Shown here piece by piece: positions 5,760-6,439 of a stretch of 6,439 nucleotides of DNA. The translations under genes were made by a program, and so were the position numbers. The DNA lies in assembly GCA_021782685.1 (NCBI GenBank), contig JAJXUQ010000032.1, positions 1-6,439 of the forward strand, read 5' to 3'. Under the pieces are notes generated by a model. The model was given only the letters and a program-made list of their open reading frames with translations, had not been told where the DNA came from and made no database searches. Position 1 is the stretch's first letter, and every line of letters starts with the position of its first letter. This DNA comes from a bacterium (lineage in GTDB: Bacteria; Patescibacteriota; Minisyncoccia; Phycocordibacterales; Phycocordibacteraceae).

Positions 5760-6439
5760 TTACGTCTCTTCGAGCTTGCGCAGGGCGAGACCGACCGCGA
5801 CGGCGAACTCGGGGCCGATCTCTTCGAGAACCGAACGCATGAATGCCGGCGCTTCGGTCTTCGCGAACGGATCCGCGATGTGCACGTCGATGGAAAAGAT
5901 GCTTTTCGCATATTCGTCGAGCTCTTTGGTGATCCCGCCGCCGCCGGTGAGCACGATCGAGGTGATGGATTTCTTATGCGCGTTCTCATACTGTATGAGA
6001 ACGCGATGCACCTCCGAGAAAATGCGTGAGAAGACGAGTTCGGGAGAACCGAGTTCCCCGCCGCCGAGAAGCCCTTTCTCTTTTTTCAACATTTCGGCCC
6101 GGGCGATGGGAAGATTGCCGGAAACCGCGATAGCGCGCGTGATGTCCTGGCTCCCGACGCTTATGGCGTGCGAGAGCGCCACGACCCCGTGCTCGACCAC
6201 GTACGTCTTCGTCGAAGCTGCGCCGATGTCGAGTATCATGACCGGTTTGGTCTGTTCCCCGACTGCCGCGCGGATGGTGCTGAAGATTTCGATCTCATAG
6301 AAGCTCGCCGCGAGGTGCGCGCCAGCGATGACGTTCTGAAGGAATTTCAACTCGTCATTATGGACTGCGACGATAAGCACGTCGACCTTTTCCCGCGGAG
6401 AACCGCTTTGCGACGGATCTTCCTCGGGCACGATGAACC
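5760..6439 (-). CDS. pilM: Type IV pilus assembly protein PilM (actin-like), 5' end cut by window
   Basis: PilM is a cytoplasmic actin/FtsA-fold ATP-binding protein that docks on the PilN N terminus. The frame is open to the window edge (the partial codons before GTG 6431 read F-I), so that GTG is internal and not the start. About 226 codons are visible of a family usually near 350; the N-terminal phosphate-1 region lies outside. Counting from GTG 6431 as residue 1, visible motifs are: VDVLIVAVHNDELKFLQNV (17-35, typical of PilM subdomain 1C), phosphate-2 motif VMILDIGAASTKTYVVEHG (64-82), ITRAIA followed by the AE-x-x-K helix (97-117), and adenosine motif SIVLTGGGGITKELDEYA (158-175). The sequence ends LALRKLEET with TAA at 5762..5760. 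FtsA or MreB are the only other fold relatives worth considering, and the neighbouring pilN-O exclude them in practice. Confidence 0.94.
   Translation of the reverse strand, partial: FIVPEEDPSQSGSPREKVDVLIVAVHNDELKFLQNVIAGAHLAASFYEIEIFSTIRAAVGEQTKPVMILDIGAASTKTYVVEHGVVALSHAISVGSQDITRAIAVSGNLPIARAEMLKKEKGLLGGGELGSPELVFSRIFSEVHRVLIQYENAHKKSITSIVLTGGGGITKELDEYAKSIFSIDVHIADPFAKTEAPAFMRSVLEEIGPEFAVAVGLALRKLEET

Noticed and set aside
6429..6431. GTG as the start codon of pilM.
   Set aside because: The frame is open upstream to the window edge, and the visible protein begins in the middle of the PilM fold, lacking the N-terminal phosphate-1 region.

Overview
The window is one block of type IV pilus (T4P) assembly genes, all on the minus strand. 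Read in the direction of transcription (from high to low coordinates) the order is: pilM (5' end outside the window), pilN, pilO, a small PilP-like membrane protein, pilB (extension ATPase), a stand-alone response-regulator receiver domain, pilT (retraction ATPase) and pilC (platform protein, 3' end outside the window). No tRNA, rRNA, insertion sequence, CRISPR array or clear terminator was seen. The longest stretch without a gene is the 88-base gap between pilM and pilN.

The gene content fits a member of the Candidate Phyla Radiation (Patescibacteria, probably Parcubacteria-like). This is an inference. It rests on the compact pilM-N-O-x-B-REC-T-C order, a very small PilP-like protein without a lipoprotein signal, a PilN without the usual INLLP motif, PilT with an unusual P-loop (GPVGHGKS), and no secretin gene (pilQ) in the visible part. 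GC content looks like the mid-50s percent by eye. TGA ends four genes and the code is the standard bacterial one, so this is not a lineage that reads TGA as glycine.

How the parts should work together (family knowledge): PilM, an actin-like cytoplasmic protein, docks on the cytoplasmic N terminus of PilN. PilN, PilO and the PilP-like protein form the inner-membrane alignment complex. PilB drives pilin polymerisation and PilT drives depolymerisation, both through PilC. The receiver-domain protein probably signals to this machine by protein contact, since it has no output domain.

The most noteworthy regulatory observation is that the two genes separated from their upstream neighbour by more than 20 bases, pilN and the response regulator, have the same arrangement: TATACT, eight bases, ATG. 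That geometry fits leaderless promoters. It would split the cluster into an alignment/extension unit (pilN-O-P-like-B) and a signalling/retraction/platform unit (REC-pilT-pilC). The other genes are tightly packed (4-base overlaps or gaps of 3 to 9 bases), and almost none has a Shine-Dalgarno sequence. I see no evidence for an entirely new system; the novelty is in variant motifs and layout within a known machine.
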